8,107 nucleotides of DNA, from positions 1-8,107 of the forward strand of contig CAMKAR010000087.1 in assembly GCA_946410535.1 (NCBI GenBank). The letters run 5' to 3'. The translations under genes were made by a program, and so were the position numbers. The notes below the pieces were generated by a model, which saw nothing but the letters and a program-made list of their open reading frames with translations, was not told the origin of the DNA and did no database searches. Positions 1 through 7,570 of the stretch are shown piece after piece; within the stretch, counting starts at the first letter, position 1, and each line of letters opens with the position of its first letter. The DNA is from an uncultured Bacteroidales bacterium. Lineage in GTDB: Bacteria > Bacteroidota > Bacteroidia > Bacteroidales > F082.

Positions 1-5
1 AAAGA

Positions 6-3000
6 ATGAAAAAAGGAATCCTGATCACTGTTTTTTTGCTCTTGCTTGGCTTCACTACGGGCTTTGCACAGGCGTTTTTCTCCACCGACAAGGAGAGTTT
101 CTACAATGAGATGTCGGCCTATTTGGCCTCGTCCACATCGAAGCAAGACCGCGACGAGGCGGCTGTCATCATGCAGGCCTTCCGTGGGCCTTGGGACAGC
201 TACTACGACGGCACGGAGGCCAACACCATCATCGGGCTTTGCGAGTTGCTCCATGCCAAGAGTGGGGGCAAGGCCTATGCCAACATCTTCAATTTCATCG
301 AGGTGGTGCAGAAGATCCCTACCGCCGGATTGGGGCACAAGGACGTGAACAATTGGCTTTCGTACACCGATGCCAAGGTCCGTAAGTCGATGAACGGTGT
401 CGACAAGTATTTGGCATCGAGCCGTAACATCTTCGTCGACAAGGTGTTGTCGGCCAAAGGCAACTCAAAATGGTCGCTCCGCGAGGCCTTGATAGGGTTC
501 CCCTCGAAAGAGCGTTTTGAGCTGACCGTCGACGGCATGTTGGTGCTGGCTTCGCAAAAGGACGAGTCGGTTCTCAAGAATACCAAGGGCGTTTATTACC
601 TCGACGACAACCGATGGGAAGGCATGGGAGGCCGCGCCGACTGGTCGCGCTTCGGCATCGCGACCGACCAGGTGTTTGTCACCCTTCCGGATTACTACAC
701 CATCGACTTAAGCCGCTCGGAGTATGCCATCGACTCGGTGATTTTCCACGAACGCCAGCATTTCGACCAAGACATCCTTTGCCGTTTCGAGGACAAGGTG
801 CTGGTGAATGCGCCCAACGAAAAGACGATGTTTCCGCGTGTGAAATCGTATCGCTCTGATTATGAGATTAAAAACATTATGAAGAACATTGACTTTGAGG
901 GTGGCATCGGCATGATGGGCAACCAAGTGGATGTGTTTGGCGGTGTCGATAACAAGGCGATGTTCCATTTCCGCTACAAGGGCAAGGAAGTCGTCAAGGT
1001 GCAGGCTCAGCGTTTCGTGATGTCGATGGACGAGTTGCTCGTTTCCGACCACGCCGCCATGCGTCTCTATCTGATCGACACCGTTTCGGGTCAGGAAAAG
1101 GATTCCATCTATCACAACGGACTTGGTTTCCGCTACGATAACAAGTTGCGTAAGATGATGATTTACCGTTCGTTGAAAGACTATGGCGATGGCCCGTTCC
1201 ACGATTATTATCACGGAGTCGACATCTTCTTGGAGGCCATGTATTGGAACATTGACGAATCGAATGTCGACTTCCGCAGGATGGAAGGCGTCAATCCGAC
1301 AAGCGAGGGCGATGTGGTTTCGGTCAACTATTACCGCCACGACGACTTCAAGCGGCTGCAAGGTCTCGACGGCACGCATCCGATGATACGCATCGAGAAG
1401 TTCTTGCAGGGTTTCGACAATGTGGAACGCCAGGTGAAGTTTGCCGTTGGCGACTTGGCTTCCTTCCTTGGCTATCCTATCGAACAAGTCATCTCGCTGA
1501 TGCTCAAGCTGCAAGCCGAGGGCTATGTGGAATATGACCCCGAAACGAAATGGGTCACCGCGTTGCCGCGTTTCTTCGACGTGGTCGACTCTTACCGCGA
1601 GACCATCGACTACGACGTCATCAAGCTGCACACCTTGACGACCAATCGCCAACCCAATGTGCGCCTCGACCTCAGGACCAACGACTTGCTGGTCTACGGC
1701 ATCACCAGCCAAATCGACGGCTTCGATGGATCGGCCATCTCGCTGAGCGACCGCAAACGTGTGGTCATCGTGCCCGACTTCGGCAAAATCACCTTCACCA
1801 AAGGCCAGAATTTCACCTTCTCGGGAGGCATTTTGGCGGGTATGTTCGAGTTCTTCACCAAAGACAGCAAGTTCAACTACCAGGACTTCACCATCAATAT
1901 GGAAAAGATTGACTCGCTGAGGTTTTACGCCCGCTACGACAACCATGTCATCCCCGTCGACGGCACGTTGGAAAAGCTGAAGGGACACTTGGACATCGAC
2001 CATGGCGACAACAAGTCGAGCCGTTACGAGACACCCGAATACCCCATTTTCACCAGCGATGCCGAGGGCTTCAAGTTCTTCAGGAAAATCAACGGAGGCG
2101 TGTTTCATCCCGGTAATGTCGACTCGGTGATGACAGCCGCCGACCTTGAAGGCAAGTTCTATTATAGCCTCTATCCCTTCGTCGTCGACAGCCTTAACGA
2201 CCTGTCGATGAAAAAGGTGCGCTTCGAAGGTGAATTGGTTTCGGCGGGCATCATGCCCAATATCGTGCAACCCTTGGTTGTCATGGACGACTTTTCGTTG
2301 GGCTTCGTCCATCATATCGGCGAAAACGAGACGGCATCGTATCCGCTCTATGGCGATTTGGGCCGTTTCCATAATCAGGTCTACCTTTCATCAAGCGGTT
2401 TCTTCGGCGAAGGCACACTCGACTATCTGACGTCGGCGTTCAAATCGGACCAGTTCATGTTTTATCCCGATTCAATCACGGGTATCACCAACCAGTTCAA
2501 GATGGTGCCCAAAGAGGACGGCACGGGCTTCCCGACGGCCTCTGCCGATGCCTTGCGCCTGAAGTGGGACATTGGCATTCCCGAACTGACGGCCGAGACC
2601 ATCGACAAGCCTATCTGCATGTATGGCGACACCTATTTCTCCGGCAAAACCACGCTCAAGCCCGACGGCTATTCGGCTGACGGCAAACTGCGTTTCGGCC
2701 TGACCGAGTTCGATTCCGACCATTTCGCATTGGATAGCAGGACTTTCGTCGCCGATTCGGCCAACTTCCTTCTCTATTCCGCCGATACCGCCAACATCGC
2801 CTTTGCCGCGACCAACTACCGGGCCAACGTCGACTTCGACGCACAGAAGGTGCAATACGACTATCTCGACCAAAACAGCAACCTCGACTTCCCGATGAAC
2901 CAATACATCTGCTCGCTGAAGGAAGCCAACTGGGACATGGCCACCAACAGCCTGCATCTCTACAATCCGGTGGAGAGCTTCGGCGACTATGCCACCGCCA

Positions 3001-4700
3001 CCACGCACGAGGAACTGTTGGCGGTCCACAACAACGCCTCCAAGTTCATCTCGCTCGTGCCCGAGCAAGACTCGCTGCAATTCTACAGCATGAGCGCTGA
3101 ATACGACATGACCAACTACATCATCCATGCCCACGACGTGAAGATCATACGTGTGGCCGACGCTGCCGTGTTCCCTTACCTGCACGATGTCGACATCAAT
3201 GCCGAATCGAAGCTGGAACCGGTGAATGGCGAGCTGCTGGCCGACACGCTCAACCAATTCCATCTTTATAAGGATGCCGTGGTTAATATCCACAGCCGCA
3301 ACCATTATGTTGCCCAAGGCACATGGGACTACACCAATGCCGATGGCATCAGCACGGCCATCAAGATGGATACCATCGTGCCTGTGGAAGGCGTTACGCA
3401 TGGCTATGCCAATATTGCCGAAGACGCTGATTTCAAGCTGAATACACAGTTTGGCTTCCAAGGTCGCCTGACTCTTGAAGCCACTGAGGCGTTAGGCTAT
3501 TTCGATGGTAAGTTTGCTCTGCTGGCCTTCGATGAACCTGTAGCAGTTGAGGCCGTTGAGCCTGTCGAAACGCCGACGGACTCTACGAATATGGAAGTGT
3601 ATGGTGCTCTTGTTGAAACAGAAGAAACGGCCCCTGAGCCTGTCGAAGCAACTCTTGTAGAGACGGCACAAGACACCATTGCGGCTCTCAACCATTGGTT
3701 TGCCTCGGCAACGCATATCAACCCCAATGACATCCGCATTCCTGTCGACATGGAGCGCATTCGCGAAGGCGAGCCAGGCATGTGCAACGGCTTGTATTAT
3801 GAGTTGGCCATCGATGGCGGCTATTTCGGCTCGTTCCTGACGCCACGGGAGGGGAGGAACAACACCGTTGAGGCGGCTTCGTCGAACGGAATGCTTTGGT
3901 TCGATGCCGACAGCCTTCGTTTTGTGGTGACCGACACGACGCAATATGATGCCCATCTCGACCTCGATTCGCGTGGCATCATCCGTGGTCACGGTGGCTC
4001 CGACCTCAGCTTTGAGACGGCTCTGGCCCAATTCACGGTTTTCGGCGACTACACACAATACCCCAACGACAGCCTCACGTTGCATGGTCTCAACATCTTC
4101 AACGCCCCCGTGTTCGACGACAAGGCTTTGGAAGCAATGGCCGAAGTTTATGCCAACGCTCCCACCGAGTCGATTGACCTGACGCAGACCAATTTCCTGT
4201 CCTATTTCCGTTCCGAGAACTCGGCTGAGAAAACCGAAGAGCTTTCAAAAAACATCGAATTGGCTGGCGGCTATCCTCAGATGGAGCCTTCGGATTTCTA
4301 CAGCAAGACCATCGTGATCCCTGACCTGAAGATGGTGTGGAACAACCAGCTTCATGCCTTCGTCTCAGTAGGCAAGATTGGTTTGGGCAACTTCGGCAAC
4401 CATGTGGTGAACAAGTACGTCGACGGCTGCGTGATGTTCGACCGCCGTTTGGGCAACATCACCTACTTCTTCCAGAACGACATGTTTCAGACCTATATTA
4501 ATTATAATGTGGGCGACGGGCAGTTGCAAGTGCATTGCACCTATTCCGACATCAACCAACGTTTGGCCGACATCAAGGAGAAGGCGCGTACACGCAAGAA
4601 GGACGACAAGCGTTTCCAGTATGTGGCGGTGCCCTACGAGTCGATGCTCGACTTCCTGAACCGACTGAAATATGCGGGCCTGAACGTCGGCGGTTTCTAA
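6..4700 (+). CDS. Very large exported protein of unknown function (1564 aa)
   Basis: I do not recognise a named family. The N-terminus has two lysines after Met, a hydrophobic core to about residue 18 and an FAQA-type signal peptidase I site near residue 23, so the protein is exported, probably to the periplasm or outer membrane. No lipobox, T9SS sorting domain or internal membrane helix is evident. Residues about 479-524 read like a winged helix. Around it lie long beta-strand-like stretches with recurring Gly-x-Gly and 'D-S-L-x-F' patterns (for example about 603-640, 795-830, 885-925, 1430-1520), suggesting an elongated beta-rich fold. A Pro/Glu/Val/Thr-rich linker at about 1176-1224 separates a C-terminal part. 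The frame is open throughout and ends in TAA. The ATG at base 6 fits the signal peptide, but only five upstream bases are visible. From memory, similar very large uncharacterised exported proteins occur in other Bacteroidota; any role in envelope biogenesis is speculation. Confidence 0.85.
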   Translation: MKKGILITVFLLLLGFTTGFAQAFFSTDKESFYNEMSAYLASSTSKQDRDEAAVIMQAFRGPWDSYYDGTEANTIIGLCELLHAKSGGKAYANIFNFIEVVQKIPTAGLGHKDVNNWLSYTDAKVRKSMNGVDKYLASSRNIFVDKVLSAKGNSKWSLREALIGFPSKERFELTVDGMLVLASQKDESVLKNTKGVYYLDDNRWEGMGGRADWSRFGIATDQVFVTLPDYYTIDLSRSEYAIDSVIFHERQHFDQDILCRFEDKVLVNAPNEKTMFPRVKSYRSDYEIKNIMKNIDFEGGIGMMGNQVDVFGGVDNKAMFHFRYKGKEVVKVQAQRFVMSMDELLVSDHAAMRLYLIDTVSGQEKDSIYHNGLGFRYDNKLRKMMIYRSLKDYGDGPFHDYYHGVDIFLEAMYWNIDESNVDFRRMEGVNPTSEGDVVSVNYYRHDDFKRLQGLDGTHPMIRIEKFLQGFDNVERQVKFAVGDLASFLGYPIEQVISLMLKLQAEGYVEYDPETKWVTALPRFFDVVDSYRETIDYDVIKLHTLTTNRQPNVRLDLRTNDLLVYGITSQIDGFDGSAISLSDRKRVVIVPDFGKITFTKGQNFTFSGGILAGMFEFFTKDSKFNYQDFTINMEKIDSLRFYARYDNHVIPVDGTLEKLKGHLDIDHGDNKSSRYETPEYPIFTSDAEGFKFFRKINGGVFHPGNVDSVMTAADLEGKFYYSLYPFVVDSLNDLSMKKVRFEGELVSAGIMPNIVQPLVVMDDFSLGFVHHIGENETASYPLYGDLGRFHNQVYLSSSGFFGEGTLDYLTSAFKSDQFMFYPDSITGITNQFKMVPKEDGTGFPTASADALRLKWDIGIPELTAETIDKPICMYGDTYFSGKTTLKPDGYSADGKLRFGLTEFDSDHFALDSRTFVADSANFLLYSADTANIAFAATNYRANVDFDAQKVQYDYLDQNSNLDFPMNQYICSLKEANWDMATNSLHLYNPVESFGDYATATTHEELLAVHNNASKFISLVPEQDSLQFYSMSAEYDMTNYIIHAHDVKIIRVADAAVFPYLHDVDINAESKLEPVNGELLADTLNQFHLYKDAVVNIHSRNHYVAQGTWDYTNADGISTAIKMDTIVPVEGVTHGYANIAEDADFKLNTQFGFQGRLTLEATEALGYFDGKFALLAFDEPVAVEAVEPVETPTDSTNMEVYGALVETEETAPEPVEATLVETAQDTIAALNHWFASATHINPNDIRIPVDMERIREGEPGMCNGLYYELAIDGGYFGSFLTPREGRNNTVEAASSNGMLWFDADSLRFVVTDTTQYDAHLDLDSRGIIRGHGGSDLSFETALAQFTVFGDYTQYPNDSLTLHGLNIFNAPVFDDKALEAMAEVYANAPTESIDLTQTNFLSYFRSENSAEKTEELSKNIELAGGYPQMEPSDFYSKTIVIPDLKMVWNNQLHAFVSVGKIGLGNFGNHVVNKYVDGCVMFDRRLGNITYFFQNDMFQTYINYNVGDGQLQVHCTYSDINQRLADIKEKARTRKKDDKRFQYVAVPYESMLDFLNRLKYAGLNVGGF
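1440..1577 (+). other. Winged-helix-like segment inside the large exported protein
   Basis: Residues about 479-524 of the large protein run FAVGDLASFLGYP, then a helix-like IEQVISLMLKLQAEGY, then a VEYD...KWVTALPR hairpin. This is the order expected of a winged helix-turn-helix: helix 2 (DLASFLG), a recognition-like helix ending in L-x-x-x-G, and a beta wing. In an exported protein such a fold would more likely serve protein contact than DNA binding. The call rests on pattern reading only. Confidence 0.4.
3531..3677 (+). repeat. Low-complexity Pro/Glu/Val/Thr linker with an in-phase 13-bp DNA repeat
   Basis: Residues about 1176-1224 of the large protein are dominated by E, P, V, T and A, with recurring EPVE and LVET tetrapeptides. 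In the DNA, TGAGCCTGTCGAA occurs exactly at 3557-3569 and 3635-3647, 78 bp (26 codons) apart and in the same reading frame. The second copy extends to CCTGAGCCTGTCGAAG (3633-3648). The segment probably forms a flexible, disordered connector between two folded parts. Confidence 0.6.
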
Positions 4701-4726
4701 AAAATGAGAAAATTTTCGACAAAATG

Positions 4727-4756
4727 GTTTCCATATCCCAATTATTTGTACTTTTA
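4727..4756 (+). promoter_or_regulatory. Candidate Bacteroidota-type promoter for dnaN
   Basis: The -7-like box TACTTTTA (4749-4756) matches TAnnTTTG except for its last base. A TTTC at 4727-4730 lies at about the distance of the -33 box. It falls in the 94-bp gap between the large gene and dnaN, about 38 bp before the dnaN ATG. No convincing intrinsic terminator separates the two genes, so read-through into dnaN is also possible. Confidence 0.4.
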
Positions 4757-4794
4757 CCACTTCAAATTTGAATGAAATAAAAACCTATATTGCG

Positions 4795-5922
4795 ATGAAA
4801 TTCATAGTATCAAGTCTAAAGCTTTTGAAGAGCTTGCAAGCCCTGAGCGGTGTCATCGGTTCGAAGAACACTTTGCCCATTTTGGACGATTTCCTGTTCC
4901 ATCTTGAGGAAAATCAGTTGAGAATCACCTCGTCGGACCTCGACGTGACCATGACGGTCACTCTCGTCCCCGACATGGTGGAGGGCACTGGCGAAGTGAC
5001 GATTCCTGCACGTTTGCTGCTCGAAATCATGAAGAACTTCCCCGACGTGCCGATCACGGTTTCGGTCGACAACAACACCCTTGCCATCGAATTGGTGGCA
5101 GGTGAAGGTCGCTACAAATTGGCCGGTCACAAGAGCGACGAGTTCCCACAATTGCCGGTGATGGCCGACACGTCCGTTTGGGAGATTCCCGCCGACGTGC
5201 TCGCCAAAGGCTTCGATAAGACGGTCTTCGCCACGGGTCAAGACGAAATCCGACCCATTATGAGCGGTGTGCTGATGGAGATGACGGAGAACTACCTGAC
5301 CTTTGTGGCCACCGATGCCCATAAGCTGGTGCGCTACAGAAGGATGGACGTCAAGTCGGACGTGGTGGCTTCGTTCATCATGCCCAAGAAACCCATCAAC
5401 CAGCTGAAGAGCATCTTGGCAGGCCTCGCCGACGAGCCTGTGCATATCGAGTTCAACAAGACCAACGCCTCGTTCGTCTTTGGCGACTATATGTTGGTTT
5501 GTCGCCTCATCGAAGGCCGCTATCCCAACTACGATGCCGTCATCCCGAAGCAGAACCCCAACAAGCTGACCATCGACCGTCAGATATTCCTCTCGGCCAT
5601 CCGCCGTGTTGCCGTGTTCTCAAGCAAGGCCACCCATCAGGTGCGTTTCCGCATTGCCGGACAGGAGCTTACCTTGACCGCCGAAGACATCGACTTCTAC
5701 AACGAAGCCAAGGAACGCCTCACTTGCAGCTACGAGGGCGACGACATGGAAATCGGTTTCAACTCGCGTTTCCTGCAAGAGATGCTCAGCAACTTCGATT
5801 CCGAAATGGTGAAGATTGAGATGTCGGCCCCCAACCGTGCAGGCATCATCACGCCTGTCGACACCGAGAACGAGGCCGAAGACCTGCTCATGCTCCTCAT
5901 GCCGGTCATGCTCAATTCGTAG
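4795..5922 (+). CDS. dnaN: DNA polymerase III subunit beta (sliding clamp)
   Basis: This is the beta clamp, a ring-shaped homodimer that encircles DNA and tethers the replicative polymerase and other clamp-binding proteins. The 375-residue length is typical and should hold the three repeated clamp domains (about 1-120, 121-245, 246-375). Recognisable segments are SKNTLPILDDF (23-33), GHKSDEFPQLP, GQDEIRPIMSGV, ATDAHKLVRYR (about 172-182), IEGRYPNYDAVIP (about 239-251) and the C-terminal LLMPVML. The ATG at 4795 is chosen because MKFIVSS is the usual start of Bacteroidales DnaN; the frame extends back to a TTG at 4768, but those nine extra residues are not clamp-like. The sequence before the ATG is A-rich without a Shine-Dalgarno, normal for this phylum. 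The gene appears to be transcribed alone: the next genes converge on it across a hairpin terminator. Confidence 0.97.
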   Translation: MKFIVSSLKLLKSLQALSGVIGSKNTLPILDDFLFHLEENQLRITSSDLDVTMTVTLVPDMVEGTGEVTIPARLLLEIMKNFPDVPITVSVDNNTLAIELVAGEGRYKLAGHKSDEFPQLPVMADTSVWEIPADVLAKGFDKTVFATGQDEIRPIMSGVLMEMTENYLTFVATDAHKLVRYRRMDVKSDVVASFIMPKKPINQLKSILAGLADEPVHIEFNKTNASFVFGDYMLVCRLIEGRYPNYDAVIPKQNPNKLTIDRQIFLSAIRRVAVFSSKATHQVRFRIAGQELTLTAEDIDFYNEAKERLTCSYEGDDMEIGFNSRFLQEMLSNFDSEMVKIEMSAPNRAGIITPVDTENEAEDLLMLLMPVMLNS

Positions 5923-5942
5923 GCATCGTTCATTGAGGCACA

Positions 5943-5976
5943 AAAAAACCAGCGACTCGATGGCCGCTGGTTTTTT
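5943..5976. terminator. Bidirectional intrinsic terminator between dnaN and the convergent exported-protein gene
   Basis: A perfect 12-bp inverted repeat, AAAAAACCAGCG (5943-5954) and CGCTGGTTTTTT (5965-5976), surrounds a 10-base loop. Read rightward it ends in a T-tract, and read leftward the A-tract becomes a T-tract. It lies 20 bp after the dnaN stop and 20 bp after the stop of the minus-strand gene, so it can end transcription from both sides. Confidence 0.9.
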
Positions 5977-5996
5977 CGTTTACGTGGAACATGTTC

Positions 5997-6794
5997 TTAC
6001 TTGACGTCCACTGTTGTGGTGCCCACCATGGTGACGGGGATGCTCAAACCTTGCTGCGAGATGGTCATCGAGAGGTTGCTCTTGAGGCTGCTCTTGGTGA
6101 TGAAGCCTTGCTGCGGGTCGACGCTGGCCGTGCCGGTGTAGTTGCCGCTGATTTCCTCGGCACCCTTGCCGGTCACGGTGCCTTCCACGGTGAGGTCGAC
6201 GCTCTTCTTGGAGATGGCGGTGACGGTGTAGGTGTAGTGGACGTTCATCTCGGTGCCGCTGACGTTTTGGCTCTTGTCGACGCTCCAAGTGCTGCCCACG
6301 CTCAGCTCTTCTTCAGGGAGTTGGATGACGACGCCGCCCAATTGGCTCATTTCGAGGTCGAGCGAGTCGATGACATGGCCCATGACATCATACTTGATGG
6401 TGCCTGTCTTGTTGATGGCCTTGTCCATCTCGGCGGTTTGGCCGGCCAGCATGGGGCTGGTCTTTTCGGGGTGCTCCGAGTCGTATTCCAGCTTCATGCC
6501 CATTTGTGAGATGCTCATTTTCAGGGCTTCAATCTTGGTTTCGAGTTGCACGTCTTTGGCAGTGACGTTTTGTGCGGTGAAGCTCTGGCGATACTCCATG
6601 TTTTGGGTCTGGTTCATGGTTTGGCCTTGCACTTCCATCATCATCATCATGTTGGCTTTCGCGTTGATGGTGTAGGTCTTGCCTTGCTGGGGCTTCAGGC
6701 GCAGCGTGACGCCGTTTTTGGCCATGAACGAAAGGGTTGTCAGTCCGATGAGGACCAATGCTACGGGAGCAATTCTTCTAAGGGTTTTCTTCAT
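5997..6794 (-). CDS. Exported DUF6263-type protein of unknown function
   Basis: The 265-residue protein starts with MKKTLRR and a hydrophobic stretch (about residues 8-24). This may be a cleaved signal peptide or a membrane anchor; there is no lipobox cysteine. The rest reads as alternating beta strands: the opening LRLKPQQGKTYTI (about 31-43), the LPEEELSVGSTW motif (about 157-168) and the threonine-rich C-terminal strands match my recollection of the DUF6263 family of Bacteroidota envelope proteins, whose function is not known. Met is unusually frequent, including five in a row (49-53). The stop is TAA at 5997-5999. The gene lies 33 bp downstream of a T9SS cargo gene on the same strand, so the two are probably co-transcribed. 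The family call is from pattern memory and is less certain than the export call. Confidence 0.8.
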   Translation of the reverse strand: MKKTLRRIAPVALVLIGLTTLSFMAKNGVTLRLKPQQGKTYTINAKANMMMMMEVQGQTMNQTQNMEYRQSFTAQNVTAKDVQLETKIEALKMSISQMGMKLEYDSEHPEKTSPMLAGQTAEMDKAINKTGTIKYDVMGHVIDSLDLEMSQLGGVVIQLPEEELSVGSTWSVDKSQNVSGTEMNVHYTYTVTAISKKSVDLTVEGTVTGKGAEEISGNYTGTASVDPQQGFITKSSLKSNLSMTISQQGLSIPVTMVGTTTVDVK

Positions 6795-6812
6795 TTTTGT
6801 TGATTTTTGTTG
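6793..6812 (-). repeat. Tandem 10-bp repeat at the translation start of the DUF6263-type gene
   Basis: ATTTTTGTTG occurs twice head to tail on the + strand (6793-6802, 6803-6812). On the coding strand this gives CAACAAAAAT twice, the second copy supplying the AT of the start codon. The leader is A-rich with no Shine-Dalgarno, so this tract probably is the ribosome-loading region. Confidence 0.6.
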
Positions 6813-6827
6813 TTATTGATTATTGGA

Positions 6828-7457
6828 TTAATGTGCAATGATGAAACGTTGGGTTTCGCCCGAGGATGTCCTAACAAAATATATGCCATTCGGATAGTCA
6901 GTGGCCGAAATGCGCAAATTATCTCCTTCGGTGTCGAATTCCTCAACGCGCTGCCCGATGGCGTTGTAGATGCTGACTTTGCCTAAGTTTTCGCCTGTGA
7001 TGCTGACGAAATCGCTGGCGGGAACAGGGGCGATGCTGAAATCCGTGGCTTGTTCTTCCACTCCGTAGGTGGTTTCATAGTAGAGCGCAATGGTATAGAC
7101 GCCAAAGTCGGTGTCGATGAAAATCGTGCCGTAGATGTCGTTTTCTTGTTTTAGGGTCGGCGTTGCATAAACTTCAAATCCAACGCTTTCTCCAAGTGGG
7201 ACGACAAAGCCCGTTTCGGCAATGTTTTCGCCTTCGTAAAGGAACTCAACGATGAAGTTCTCTGCATAGCAGCGGTTGATGACCAAGTCTTCCGACGTGT
7301 GGTTGGTGACGGACACCCGTTCGCCATGCGGCGAGCAACCGTGGAAATAGAGGTGGATCGATTCGGGGCTGACGATGACTTCCTCGTCGGTGATAGTTTG
7401 GGCATTCAGGCTGAAACCTAAGACCAATGCCGCAATAAGAGTGAAAAGTTTTTTCAT
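6828..7457 (-). CDS. Secreted protein with T9SS type A sorting domain and Ig-like domain
   Basis: The 209-residue protein has a signal peptide (MKKLFTLIAALVLGFSLNAQ, cleaved near residue 19-20). Residues about 27-131 form a beta-sandwich-like region with VSVTNHTSEDLVI, a proline/glycine turn and IYGTIFIDTDFG, similar in pattern to the choice-anchor/HYDIN-like Ig domains of Bacteroidota secreted proteins. Cys41 and Cys63 could form a disulfide. Residues about 139-209 are a T9SS C-terminal sorting domain: FSIAPVPASD (PVP in place of the common PNP), VSIYNAIGQRV, and YPNGIYFVRTSSGETQRFIIAH at the end. In the known pathway such domains direct passage through the outer membrane and are removed during surface attachment or release. 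No catalytic domain is visible, so it is more likely structural or adhesive. It is the first gene of a probable two-gene unit with the DUF6263-type gene. Confidence 0.88.
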   Translation of the reverse strand: MKKLFTLIAALVLGFSLNAQTITDEEVIVSPESIHLYFHGCSPHGERVSVTNHTSEDLVINRCYAENFIVEFLYEGENIAETGFVVPLGESVGFEVYATPTLKQENDIYGTIFIDTDFGVYTIALYYETTYGVEEQATDFSIAPVPASDFVSITGENLGKVSIYNAIGQRVEEFDTEGDNLRISATDYPNGIYFVRTSSGETQRFIIAH

Positions 7458-7502
7458 TAGTGTAGATTTAGATTCGTATTTAGTTTGTCAAATTTTTAGG
7501 TG

Positions 7503-7538
7503 CAAAAATGCGAAAAAAAATAACACCATGCGAAAAAA
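7503..7538 (-). promoter_or_regulatory. Candidate promoter of the T9SS cargo / DUF6263 gene pair
   Basis: On the minus strand CATTTTTG (7510-7503), followed by CACC, resembles the Bacteroidota -7 box TAnnTTTG. A TTCG within a T-rich run (7534-7531) sits 20 bases further upstream, where the -33 box is expected. This would give a leader of roughly 40 bases before the ATG at 7457. The sequence TTTTTTCGCAT is repeated with a 20-bp period across this region. Confidence 0.4.
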
Positions 7539-7570
7539 TGTGTTTGAAAAGCAGTCAACCGGTCGCTTGT

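Noticed and set aside
747..761. HERQH (residues 248-252 of the large protein), matching the HExxH zinc-protease motif
   Set aside because: The charged Arg within the xx pair and the Asp two residues after the second His depart from the extended motif. No metzincin third ligand pattern follows and no protease fold is evident, so it is probably a chance match.
708..2372. Long open frame of 554 codons on the minus strand opposite the large gene
   Set aside because: It lies wholly inside the large + strand gene. The product is rich in His, Val, Asp and Glu with no domain, as expected for the complement of GAC/GTC/ATC-rich codons. The + strand frame has a signal peptide and a coherent protein.
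2472..3461. Open frame of 329 codons on the minus strand opposite the large gene
   Set aside because: It is another shadow of the same gene, with biased composition and no start context or domain.
4708..4717. GAAAATTTTC palindrome as a terminator after the large gene
   Set aside because: The stem is short and entirely A/T apart from its ends, with no loop and no T-tract.
4768..4794. TTG start giving DnaN nine extra residues
   Set aside because: The extension is not like any DnaN N-terminus, whereas the ATG at 4795 gives the standard MKFIVSS start and length.
6546..6803. Histidine-run open frame (HHHHH) on the + strand
   Set aside because: It is the complement of the five ATG codons in the DUF6263-type gene on the minus strand; the other strand encodes the signal-peptide-bearing protein.
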